NCBI RefSeq assembly: GCF_016860605.1
Contig: NZ_BNJR01000010.1
Coordinates: 62,001 to 126,000, forward strand
Origin: Lentilactobacillus fungorum
GTDB taxonomy: Bacteria > Bacillota > Bacilli > Lactobacillales > Lactobacillaceae
DNA: 64,000 nt
Direction of reading: 5' to 3'
The notes below the pieces were generated by a model. That model worked only from the letters and a program-made list of their open reading frames with translations, searched no databases and was not told where the DNA came from. Within the stretch, counting starts at the first letter, position 1; each line of letters opens with the position of its first letter. Both the position numbers and the translations under genes were made by a program. Shown one piece after another: positions 53,273 to 61,085 of the stretch.

Positions 53273-53406
53273 CAAAACAACATAGCTATTTACTTCTGAT
53301 AAATAACCAAACATAGATTACCCGCTTTTGGGCCTAAATTCAATTAACTTGCTTGGCAAGCGGGATTGTTAAACATAGATAATCAATTTTAGTGGGTTTT
53401 GATTAC
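53273..53406. other. Spacer between gap leader repeats and the drug-pump gene
   Basis: Contains a CCCGCTT/AAGCGGG inverted repeat (53321-53366) between two copies of AACATAGAT (about 53310 and 53372). The gap promoter should lie here but no clear -35/-10 pair was found. Confidence 0.4.
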
Positions 53407-54801
53407 CTATTTGGCATTTTGATGCTGGATTTTGAAATTTACCAAGGTGGCTAATAATGCGAGCAGGCTTAATCCAGTTGCAATCCAAAAAGCGATATGG
53501 CCGCCCGAGTAGGACCTTTGAGTAAAGGTGCCAGTGCCGTGATTTTGATTGGCAGCCATTACGGCCGCTAAGATGCCGACACCAATGGAACCGGCAAATT
53601 GTTGGAGCATGTTAAAGAATGAATTGAGGTCGGCAGTTTTAGCTTTGGGTACGTTCAAAGAAGCATTGGAAATCGTGTTCGAAAAGCCCATGTTAAAACC
53701 AAACCGCAGGAAGATATAGACGAAAACAATGATCAGTGGGGTCAAAAGATTCTGGATGCCAACGAAAAGAAAACTACCAATCGTTAACGAACTTAGCCCG
53801 GCAATAACTGGCAAGGCATACCCTTTTACGTCAGCAATCCGACCGGCAAATGGTGAAGTGAAGGCGCCAATAATCGACCCCGGCAGCAGGACCATCCCAG
53901 CAACCATTGGTGAGGCGTGTAAAACGTATTGCGCGTAGACTGGAATCACAAAGGAAATCCCAATATTAACAAATTGTAGGCAAAAGTAGGTGAAGGCTGA
54001 CAATGACGTGGATGCAAATTTTAGAATCCCAATGTCCAATAGTTGAGTTTTGCCGTGGGTATCAAAGTAGATAAACAGGCCAAGTGCAATGACGCCAATC
54101 AAGAACGGCAACAGTACCTGCTGGCTCTGGACAGGGTAAATCCCGGCTTTACTGACGGCGTAGACAAAAGCCATTAGGGTGGCTGCCAAAAGTACGAGGC
54201 TGATTAAATCAATTGATTCTTTAGTGCCAAGGGCTGGAATGTGAATATAGTGAGTTCCCAGCAACCAACTGATGATGACGATTGGTAAGACTAGCCAAAA
54301 GATCATCCGCCAAGAGGTAACGGAGGAAACCACGCCACCATAGGTTGGTCCAAGGGCTGGCGCAAATGAAATAACCATCCCGGCCAGCCCGGTCATCGAT
54401 CCAATACGCCCCTTGGGGATTTGGGTAAAGATGATATGAAACATGAGTGGCGTTGATAATCCAGTGGCCATCGCTTGGATAATCCGGCCGCTTAACAACA
54501 TCGGAAAGTTAAGCGAAAGGGCACACATCACGTCGCCAACTACAAAGGCCAGGGCAGCAAATAAGTGGATTGTTTGGGCCGAAAATCGCTTCAGCAGGTA
54601 AGCGGTTGTCGCCATCACAATCGTGACCATTAATAAGTAGCCGGTGGTCAGCCACTGGACAGTATCCAAGGTGACGCTAAAAACCTTGGAAAGCTCGGGG
54701 AAAGTGACGTTCATGGAGGTTTCGGTTAAAATACCGGTAAATGATAGCAGTGCCGCGGCAAGCAAAGCAAGTAAGGTTTGCCGACTGATCTTTTCGTTCA
54801 A
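53407..54801 (-). CDS. MFS drug exporter, DHA2 (EmrB/QacA-type)
   Basis: 464 residues, about 14 membrane segments. Motifs: LTETSMNVTFPELSKVF with TVQWLTTGYLLM in the first segments, RIIQAMATGLSTPLMF, and motif C-like GMVISFAPALGPTYGGVV in segment 5. Drug:H+ antiport is the family role. The start is a TTG (54801) eight bases after AAGGAAG. Confidence 0.9.
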   Translation of the reverse strand: MNEKISRQTLLALLAAALLSFTGILTETSMNVTFPELSKVFSVTLDTVQWLTTGYLLMVTIVMATTAYLLKRFSAQTIHLFAALAFVVGDVMCALSLNFPMLLSGRIIQAMATGLSTPLMFHIIFTQIPKGRIGSMTGLAGMVISFAPALGPTYGGVVSSVTSWRMIFWLVLPIVIISWLLGTHYIHIPALGTKESIDLISLVLLAATLMAFVYAVSKAGIYPVQSQQVLLPFLIGVIALGLFIYFDTHGKTQLLDIGILKFASTSLSAFTYFCLQFVNIGISFVIPVYAQYVLHASPMVAGMVLLPGSIIGAFTSPFAGRIADVKGYALPVIAGLSSLTIGSFLFVGIQNLLTPLIIVFVYIFLRFGFNMGFSNTISNASLNVPKAKTADLNSFFNMLQQFAGSIGVGILAAVMAANQNHGTGTFTQRSYSGGHIAFWIATGLSLLALLATLVNFKIQHQNAK

Positions 54802-54871
54802 TGTTTAGACTTCCTTTATCTGAATTAATGAGTGAGCCGAGGCAACTAACCGCATGTAAGCGTCTTGGCAA

Positions 54872-54914
54872 CAAAAACGAAGCCGGAACAGAAACAATTC
54901 TGAACTCAGCCTCG
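54872..54914 (-). terminator. Probable terminator of degV
   Basis: On the minus strand GAGGCTGAGTTCAGAA pairs imperfectly with TTTCTGTTCCGGCTTC, then TTTTTGTT. Confidence 0.5.
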
Positions 54915-54963
54915 ATGAATCACTAACATATGATATTAATGACTAGTTCCCTTTGAACCTAGG

Positions 54964-55830
54964 TTAAACTAAAGATTGCCAATCAATATCCCACACAACG
55001 CCCATCGCTTTTTCGCCGGTATGAACAGTAATTGCCGGACTGATTTGATCAGTACTGATGGCCGCGTTTGGAAATTGTTCGTGAAAGCGGCGAACCCAAG
55101 CTTGGCTTTGTTCAGGATTATTCGCGTCGACTACCGAAATTCGCATTGGTAAGTTGAAGTCAGCTTGGCTTTCTGAAATAAAGCGGACGATGTGTTCAAG
55201 CGACTGCCTTAGGGTGCGATCTTTAGCCAAGGGCACAATTTTACCGGCTTGATCAAATGTCAGCATTGGCTTAATTTTCAGTAGGTTGCCAAAAAAGGCT
55301 GACGTGTTGGAGATCCGACCCGTTCGCTGAAGATGAGAAAGGCTGTCGACAACCAGGCAGACGTGAATTGAATCGCGAAGTTGTTTGAGTTTAGGCAGGA
55401 TGGTGGCCGCGTTCTCGCCAGCTAAGGCAAGTTTGCCGGCCAGTAATGCCAAATCTGCTTCGCCGGCACTGGCAATTTTAGAATCAAATGGGAAAACTTT
55501 AATGTTGGTTACTTGGCGACTATAGGCAACCAAATTTTCATAAAATGATGTAATCCCAGATGATAAATTGACACAGATAACTTCATCAAAGCCTTGATCA
55601 CTTAACTGATCGAAGGCAGTTTGCATCTGGCCCATTGTGACTTGGGCAGTTGTTGGTAATTGATCGTTATTGGCTAGTTTTTCGAGGAAGGCTTTTGAGG
55701 TAATGGTTACCCCGTCTTGATACTGTTGCTGCCCGAAGATAACGGTGATGGGTAACACCAAAATGTGGTACTTAGCGGCGACATTCCTATCTAAATAGCT
55801 GGCACTATCAGTAATAACGGCTGTTTTCAT
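54964..55830 (-). CDS. DegV family protein (fatty-acid binding)
   Basis: 288 residues, cytoplasmic. N-terminal KTAVITDSASYLD, then QVTMGQMQTAFDQL, NLSSGITSFYENL and KIKPMLTFDQAGKIVPLAK are DegV/EDD blocks. DegV/FakB proteins bind fatty acids and can present them to a fatty-acid kinase. GAGAGGAAA precedes the ATG. Monocistronic. Confidence 0.92.
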   Translation of the reverse strand: MKTAVITDSASYLDRNVAAKYHILVLPITVIFGQQQYQDGVTITSKAFLEKLANNDQLPTTAQVTMGQMQTAFDQLSDQGFDEVICVNLSSGITSFYENLVAYSRQVTNIKVFPFDSKIASAGEADLALLAGKLALAGENAATILPKLKQLRDSIHVCLVVDSLSHLQRTGRISNTSAFFGNLLKIKPMLTFDQAGKIVPLAKDRTLRQSLEHIVRFISESQADFNLPMRISVVDANNPEQSQAWVRRFHEQFPNAAISTDQISPAITVHTGEKAMGVVWDIDWQSLV

Positions 55831-56009
55831 AATTAATTTCCTCTCTTTGGGGATTCGTTATTATTCTAACCTTGATTTTGCGGGAATACAAAGGAAGCGT
55901 GTGATAAATCTGAAAGAGTAACAAAATTTGAGTTATTTTAATTTTCTTATTTACTTTTCATAAACATCATGATAATATGCTATTCAATCAATGAAAAGAG
56001 GAAACGAGT

Positions 56010-56075
56010 ATGAAAAAAACGAACTCTACAATGAACTTAACAAGTATTGTCGTCCGCGTCATTGTCATTATTTAG
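56010..56075 (+). CDS. Ile/Val-rich leader peptide
   Basis: A 21-codon frame after AGAGGAAACGAG: MKKTNSTMNLTSIVVRVIVII. Eight of its last nine residues are isoleucine or valine, the pattern of branched-chain amino acid leader peptides such as E. coli IlvL. It is followed by competing hairpins and a terminator. Confidence 0.7.
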   Translation: MKKTNSTMNLTSIVVRVIVII

Positions 56076-56078
56076 ACT

Positions 56079-56162
56079 GCGGGCAACGTTGTGATGCCCG
56101 CAAGTAGCGGGCAGGGTTGGTTTAAACACCAAGGACTGCTAAATGGTCCTTGGTGTTTTTTT
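56079..56162 (+). promoter_or_regulatory. Candidate transcription attenuator
   Basis: GCGGGCA (56079-56085) and GCGGGCA (56107-56113) can each pair with the single TGCCCGC (56095-56101). The terminator is ACACCAAGGAC (56126-56136) with GTCCTTGGTGT (56146-56156) and seven T. TTGG at about 56118 could instead hold CCAA of the terminator arm, forming an antiterminator. Confidence 0.65.
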
Positions 56163-56365
56163 AGCTTTAAGGAGGTGAGGCCCACTTGTTGTTTTTCTCA
56201 TTTGATTTTAATAGATCCAAGCGGTTGTTGAACGTAATATTGCTGGAAGTGGCTTAACAGATGACTGATAGTCCATTAATCGATGGATTTTGACTAAATC
56301 GTTGGCAATCAGAAGATTAAGAGATTTGAAGATCGTTTTGCTTATAAAGAAAGGAATGTGACGAT
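56163..56365 (+). other. Post-attenuator segment with an orphan ribosome site
   Basis: TTTAAGGAGGTGAGG is followed at 56186 by TTG and a 23-codon frame that stops at 56257; it resembles the start of a gene that has been lost. The rest of the spacer holds no recognised feature before the MHS transporter. Confidence 0.4.
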
Positions 56366-57685
56366 ATGGAAGAAACCCCGACTACATATACAGGTACTGA
56401 AACAAAAGCACTACAACGAGATCCGGTTCGGACCGTTATTATGGCTTCAATGATTGGCACGGCCATTGAATTTTTTGATTTTTACGCCTATGGCACGGCT
56501 GCCGCAACTTATTTTCCGAATGTCTTTTTTCCAAGCGTAACCCCGACAATTGCCATGATTTTAAGCTTATTGACTTTCGGAGTTGCCTTTGTTGCCCGGC
56601 CACTGGGGTCATTGCTCTTTGGCCACTTTGGCGATAAATTGGGGCGAAAGCGCGCATTGGTGGTTTCATTATTAATGATGGGAATCTCAACCGTTGCAAT
56701 TGGTTTTCTGCCGGGATTCAAAGCAATTGGGATGGCTTCAATTATGCTGCTTTGTTTAGCCCGGTTTATTCAAGGAATTGGGCTTGGCGGTGAATGGTCC
56801 GGTGCGGTGTTGGTCGCAACTGAAAACGCGCCTAAAGGCAAACGGGCTTTATTTGGCTCATTTACCGAACTAGGAGCGCCAATTGGCTTTTTCCTGAGTA
56901 ACGGATTGTATTATGTTCTGGAATCAACCTTAACTCCGGCCCAAATGGCAGCGTTTGGCTGGCGAATTCCCTTCCTGGCTTCAGCCGTTTTGGTTGTTGT
57001 TGGTCTCTGGATTCGACGCCGAATGCAAGAAACCCCGTTATTCCGATTGGCCCAGCAGCGGGATAACGTTCAAAAGGCGCCATTAGTTGAAGTGTTTGCC
57101 AAGAATTGGCGCCAGGTTCTACAAGGAACCTTGGCAATGGCCGTATCATATACGTTCTTCTTCCTGTTATCAACTTGGTCATTAAGTTATGCGACAACGG
57201 TTCTTGGTTTTGATAACAAGGAATTTCTACTGTTACTAATGGGCTCAGTGATTGCGTTTGGCGGCATGATTGTTTACTCATCAATTTTGTCGGACAAATT
57301 TGGCCGGCGAAAGGTCCTCTTAACCGGAACCTTTGTCATTGTCGCCTTTGCGTTTGTGTTCCCATTCTTTTTCCAAGGCGAACGCAATCTTTGGGGCAGC
57401 CTCTTCTTTCTGTTAGTCGGATTTCTAGCGATGGGAATTGTCTACGGCCCAATCGGCGCGCTTTTGCCAGAGCTGTTTCCAACCAATACGCGTTATTCGG
57501 GGGCCGGGATTGCTTACAACATGTCAGCAATCGTCGGGGCAGCGTTTGCCCCAACAATTGCGTCGTGGCTAGTTTCTGAATGGGGCATTCACGCAGTAGG
57601 CGATTATTTAGCAATCATGGCGGTTGTTTCAATGATTGCCTTATTCTTCACCAAAGAGACCAAGTCAATTGACTACACGAAGTAA
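56366..57685 (+). CDS. MFS transporter, metabolite:H+ symporter (MHS) family
   Basis: 439 residues, 12 segments. MHS marks: MIGTAIEFFDFYAYGTAAATYFP at segment 1, RPLGSLLFGHFGDKLGRKRAL between segments 2 and 3, RFIQGIGLGGEWSGAVLVATENAP, and a second GRRK motif (SDKFGRRKVLLTG). Relatives carry shikimate, proline/betaine or dicarboxylates. AAAGGAATGTG precedes the ATG. It is the first gene after the Ile/Val attenuator, which raises branched-chain substrates as an option, but that is inference. Confidence 0.88.
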   Translation: MEETPTTYTGTETKALQRDPVRTVIMASMIGTAIEFFDFYAYGTAAATYFPNVFFPSVTPTIAMILSLLTFGVAFVARPLGSLLFGHFGDKLGRKRALVVSLLMMGISTVAIGFLPGFKAIGMASIMLLCLARFIQGIGLGGEWSGAVLVATENAPKGKRALFGSFTELGAPIGFFLSNGLYYVLESTLTPAQMAAFGWRIPFLASAVLVVVGLWIRRRMQETPLFRLAQQRDNVQKAPLVEVFAKNWRQVLQGTLAMAVSYTFFFLLSTWSLSYATTVLGFDNKEFLLLLMGSVIAFGGMIVYSSILSDKFGRRKVLLTGTFVIVAFAFVFPFFFQGERNLWGSLFFLLVGFLAMGIVYGPIGALLPELFPTNTRYSGAGIAYNMSAIVGAAFAPTIASWLVSEWGIHAVGDYLAIMAVVSMIALFFTKETKSIDYTK

Positions 57686-57742
57686 TCATGATCAAGTTAT
57701 TAAGTAGGATGTAATGAAGCTAAGCCCTAACCGACGGGACAT

Positions 57743-57808
57743 AAGCAAATCAAACCGGCAGTGTTCACCCATAAAGGTGAGTGAGCACTGCCGGTTTGAT
57801 TTGCTTAA
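57743..57808. terminator. Bidirectional terminator between MHS transporter and XRE gene
   Basis: AAGCAAATCAAACCGGCAGTG pairs with its complement at 57785-57805; inner TCACC/GGTGA. The stem runs up to the XRE stop codon. Confidence 0.8.
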
Positions 57809-58362
57809 TGTTTTGGTTCAACGGGTCGAATGACTTGATAGGAAATAGCGTTAATCGAGTGCTTCAAATAAGTAATGGTGAGATGCAATACTTGCTTGGA
57901 CAATAACCATAACAGCGGGGTTGCAATTAACCCGCCGGCAAATAAGCCGAGGCTAAGATTTACCCGCCACCATGTAAAGGGATGGACGCCGGTTTGGCTT
58001 TCTAACAAAATCATAAAGGGCGCAATTAGGAAGAAGCCAGTCATCATCCAGGCAAATGCTAAGCCGGCCAAGGTTATCAAAAATAATGTTGGGGCCAGCA
58101 GTAGGGTAGTGAAAATGCTGCCAATTAAGGCAAAGACGTTAAAGTGATGAGTGGCTGAAAAGTCTTCGCCAAGAAAATAACTAGGATTAACATTGTAGAA
58201 ACTGGCTAATTCCTGTAAGACTGACAAAGAAGGCAAATGTTTGTTATTTTCCCAATAAGCCACTGTTTGGCGTGTTACAAATAATTGGTTGGCAACTTGA
58301 GCTTGGGTAAGTCCAAGTTCGAGTCGCTTTCGTTTAAGCCGGGTGCCGATTAATGAATCCAT
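57805..58362 (-). CDS. XRE-family regulator with membrane domain
   Basis: 185 residues. Residues 1-60 form a helix-turn-helix (RLKRKRLELGLTQAQVANQLFVTRQTVAYWENNKHLPS); the rest has about three hydrophobic segments (FALIGSIFTTLLLAPTLFLITLAGLAFAWMMTGFFLIAPFMILL; LSLGLFAGGLIATPLLWLL), so the regulator is membrane-bound. ATG 58362 is preferred; a GTG at 58377 is in frame but inside the stop of the upstream permease. Third gene of an ABC-ATPase/permease/regulator operon, which it probably controls. Confidence 0.8.
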   Translation of the reverse strand: MDSLIGTRLKRKRLELGLTQAQVANQLFVTRQTVAYWENNKHLPSLSVLQELASFYNVNPSYFLGEDFSATHHFNVFALIGSIFTTLLLAPTLFLITLAGLAFAWMMTGFFLIAPFMILLESQTGVHPFTWWRVNLSLGLFAGGLIATPLLWLLSKQVLHLTITYLKHSINAISYQVIRPVEPKH

Positions 58363-58376
58363 TTTCCTCACTTCCA

Positions 58377-59858
58377 CTAGAAATGATTTAGCTTTATTCT
58401 ATGATGATTAACCAGAGAAGTAAATGTGATGACTAATAAAATTAAATAAATGATAGTTAAAAGCTGAACGGGAGCAGGATTTAGGGCAATGACCGGCGCG
58501 CCATTGAGGTATAAGTAACAAAAGACCAACAAGACCAGTTGGGTTGGCCGTGAGCTGGCGGTCCATCTACCGAGTAACTGTGACAACAATGGTGCTAGCA
58601 ACCCCCAAAGGAACAGAGAAATTTTTAGGGCGAAGGTGAGCTTTAAAAAGATTGGTAAGATGAGTATCAAGGAAAAGGCAATTCCCATTGTGCCAGTCCA
58701 AATGGTTTGACGAAGCTGGCCATTGGGAATGGTTGCTAACCAGTCATAAACGTGGGATTGAGACGCTAGTGCCCCCAAGGCCGAAAAAATTGGGGTGGCC
58801 AAAATGACTAGTAGTGGAAAAAGCGTTTGGGTGGCTTGATGACTGGGAGCTAACCACGCCCACCCCCAAGTGCCGACGAGTAAACTTAATAATAGAACTG
58901 AGTTATTGGCAGTCATTAGGTGAAGGCAAAGGCCGACTCGGGTTTGAGTGCTAACGGTTGGCCGCCAGAGGTTGAACGGCCGTTTTTGCCGGTGAATAGG
59001 GCGATTCTCAAGGCAAAAGCTAGCCAATTCAACCATCAGGCAACTAAGGATAATCAAGATACCGATGCGCAGCCAGTCGGCCCAATTGAGTTGAATTGGC
59101 GAAAAGATTAAATTCTGAGTTCCTGAATAACGCATGGTTGTGCTGCCAATAATTTTAAGGGTTGTTAATTTGGCCCCTGCATTCATCGCGATCGATTGCT
59201 TAATATTACTGATTAGATAGTTTGTCCCGGATAGATTGAATAGTTGATTGAAAAAGCTTTGATGAGCAATGTAATTGGCGCCAGCGGTGTAGAGAAAGAT
59301 CAGCCCGATCACCAAAATAACCGTGCCGCTCTTTTGCCGGAGAAGCGGTAAAACCTCAGTTAAAATTGTGAGGGCAGCCAAAAAGATGAGCCCAGGAAGT
59401 AGAATCAAAAAGGGCATGAGAAATTGAACGAAGTTAAGTGAAGCAATGCCATATTTGAAGATGGCACTGAGCAATGAGGTCAATAAAATAATCAACCAAA
59501 AACTACCAGTTAACCACAGGTTACTTAAGAACTTACCATAGAGGTACGCTGATTTGGAAAAATGAGTTGTTAAGAAAAAGGCTAGGTTGCCTGTATCTCG
59601 ATCTATCCCAATTGAATCTCGTAAATAAACCGCACTGATCAGGGGTAAGAAAAACCCCATGATGAAGCTGACACTAATTGGTACCCAACTGATGTTATTG
59701 GCTTGACGAAAGATGTTAGGATCAATGATGATTGCGCGCATCGTACCACTAGCGCGGGGGATCATCAAAACAATTGAGAATAGTAATGCTAGGCAGATCA
59801 TTGGAAAAGCGGGGCGACGGATTTTTTCACGAGTAGTGGCTAAAAAGACTTGTTTCAT
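58377..59858 (-). CDS. ABC-2-type transporter permease
   Basis: 493 residues with about 12 hydrophobic segments and few other marks; N-terminus MKQVFLATTREKIRRPAFPM is typical of exporter permeases, and a large extracytoplasmic region follows segment 1. It overlaps the ATPase gene by 4 bases (ATGA), so the two form a transporter. Cargo unknown; peptides or bacteriocin-like substrates are common for this gene order. Confidence 0.8.
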   Translation of the reverse strand: MKQVFLATTREKIRRPAFPMICLALLFSIVLMIPRASGTMRAIIIDPNIFRQANNISWVPISVSFIMGFFLPLISAVYLRDSIGIDRDTGNLAFFLTTHFSKSAYLYGKFLSNLWLTGSFWLIILLTSLLSAIFKYGIASLNFVQFLMPFLILLPGLIFLAALTILTEVLPLLRQKSGTVILVIGLIFLYTAGANYIAHQSFFNQLFNLSGTNYLISNIKQSIAMNAGAKLTTLKIIGSTTMRYSGTQNLIFSPIQLNWADWLRIGILIILSCLMVELASFCLENRPIHRQKRPFNLWRPTVSTQTRVGLCLHLMTANNSVLLLSLLVGTWGWAWLAPSHQATQTLFPLLVILATPIFSALGALASQSHVYDWLATIPNGQLRQTIWTGTMGIAFSLILILPIFLKLTFALKISLFLWGLLAPLLSQLLGRWTASSRPTQLVLLVFCYLYLNGAPVIALNPAPVQLLTIIYLILLVITFTSLVNHHRIKLNHF

Positions 59859-60727
59859 AACTGGATCACTCCCTTAAAAACGCCCAAGCAGGCTTCTTCA
59901 AGGTCGGCTGCAACCGGTTTGGCGAGTTGACTAGGCGTGTGAGCCGCGATTTCTCTGACGTGAATCCCATCGGCACGTTGAATGAGTGATCGAGCGCCTT
60001 TATTGAGATTAGCAGGCAGGTGATTGTCATCAACCCGATACTCCCAAACGGTGCCCGTACTTCGCTTTAATAAGTCGGCGGGGGTGCCGTCATACCGGAA
60101 TTGACCCGCTTGAATTAACAATAGATTGGTCGCAATCGCTTCAATATCGGAAACAATGTGGGTGGCGATGATGACTAAGTGATCATTTGCCAGTTCGGCA
60201 AAAATATTTCTAAGACTGACCCGTTCTTCGGGATCCAAGCCAGCCGTTGGTTCGTCGGCAATAATAATCTGCGGGTCGTTTAACAAAGTGGCCGCGATAC
60301 CAACGCGCTGGCGCATGCCACCAGAAAAGTCTTTAATCCGTTTATTGCCAGTAGCTTGTAAGTGCATTTGCGAGAGTAAGTTCTCGATTTGCGGTTTGGT
60401 TTGCGTTTTGGGAACGTGTTTGATAGCGGCGATATAGGTCAAATATTCTCGAGCAGTTAGGTTAGGTAGATAAGGAACTTGTTGCGGCAAATAACCCAGT
60501 TGCTTTCTCATCACATTAGGATGGGCAACAATGCTTGTACCGTCGAGAAGCACATCGCCGCCGGTGGGGCTTGCTAGGGTTGCTAACAGTTTGATTAAAG
60601 TGGTCTTGCCCGCACCATTGGGACCTAGTAAGCCAATGAGTTCGCCGGAATGACATTCAGTCGTTAAGCCGTTAAGAATCTGGTTCTTTCCATAAGTCAT
60701 GGAAAGGTTGTTGAATGTTAATTTCAT
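59855..60727 (-). CDS. ABC transporter ATP-binding protein
   Basis: 290 residues: Walker A GPNGAGKTT, Q-loop GYLPQQVPYLPN, signature FSGGMRQRVG, Walker B IIIADEPTAGLDPEE, switch ATHIVSD; the C-terminal 80 residues form the extra domain of CcmA/NatA-type ATPases. ATG 60727 has AAAGGG upstream; the frame reaches 60796 without a site. First gene of the operon with the permease and XRE regulator. Confidence 0.88.
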   Translation of the reverse strand: MKLTFNNLSMTYGKNQILNGLTTECHSGELIGLLGPNGAGKTTLIKLLATLASPTGGDVLLDGTSIVAHPNVMRKQLGYLPQQVPYLPNLTAREYLTYIAAIKHVPKTQTKPQIENLLSQMHLQATGNKRIKDFSGGMRQRVGIAATLLNDPQIIIADEPTAGLDPEERVSLRNIFAELANDHLVIIATHIVSDIEAIATNLLLIQAGQFRYDGTPADLLKRSTGTVWEYRVDDNHLPANLNKGARSLIQRADGIHVREIAAHTPSQLAKPVAADLEEACLGVFKGVIQL

Positions 60728-60986
60728 TTGTATCAGCCCTTTCATCGCTAAAGTAAATGAAAGGGGGACGCTTGGCAAGCAAGAAATGTTTAACATGGCG
60801 GTATTATGATATTTCTAATCAGTAGAAAAGGTGGGATATGAAAATAAGGTCACGTATTTTTACCAAATAATGATTGCTGTTAACATTCGAGAGAATTTTT
60901 TGAATGAGGCCTGCTTCATATCGGAAATAATTGCTTGAATCTCCAAATTGTGCCACATGATTAACTACAGGGAATTTGCTAATGGT
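60728..60986. other. Intergenic upstream of the ABC operon
   Basis: AT-rich spacer. It should hold the ABC operon promoter, but no convincing pair of promoter boxes or operator was found. Confidence 0.35.
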
Positions 60987-61040
60987 ACCAAACGAAAACA
61001 GCTTTCCGAACACCATATCGGAAAGCTGTTTTCGTTTGGT
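60987..61040. terminator. Perfect 23-bp inverted repeat, probable terminator of pgm
   Basis: ACCAAACGAAAACAGCTTTC with three further bases is mirrored exactly at 61018-61040 around an 8-base loop. It lies 46 bases after the pgm stop on the minus strand. T-runs are inside the stem rather than after it, so termination is likely but not certain. Confidence 0.6.
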
Positions 61041-61085
61041 AAGATAATAACCTTTAAGTGTATGACAATAAGTAGTGTCACTTAA

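Noticed and set aside
54825-54862. Possible half copy of the hairpin repeat (GTGAGCCGAGGCAACTAACCGC)
   Set aside because: Only the outer left arm is similar; no partner arm, core or loop.
60819-61016. 65-codon minus-strand frame
   Set aside because: No ribosome site, runs through the inverted repeat, no family resemblance.
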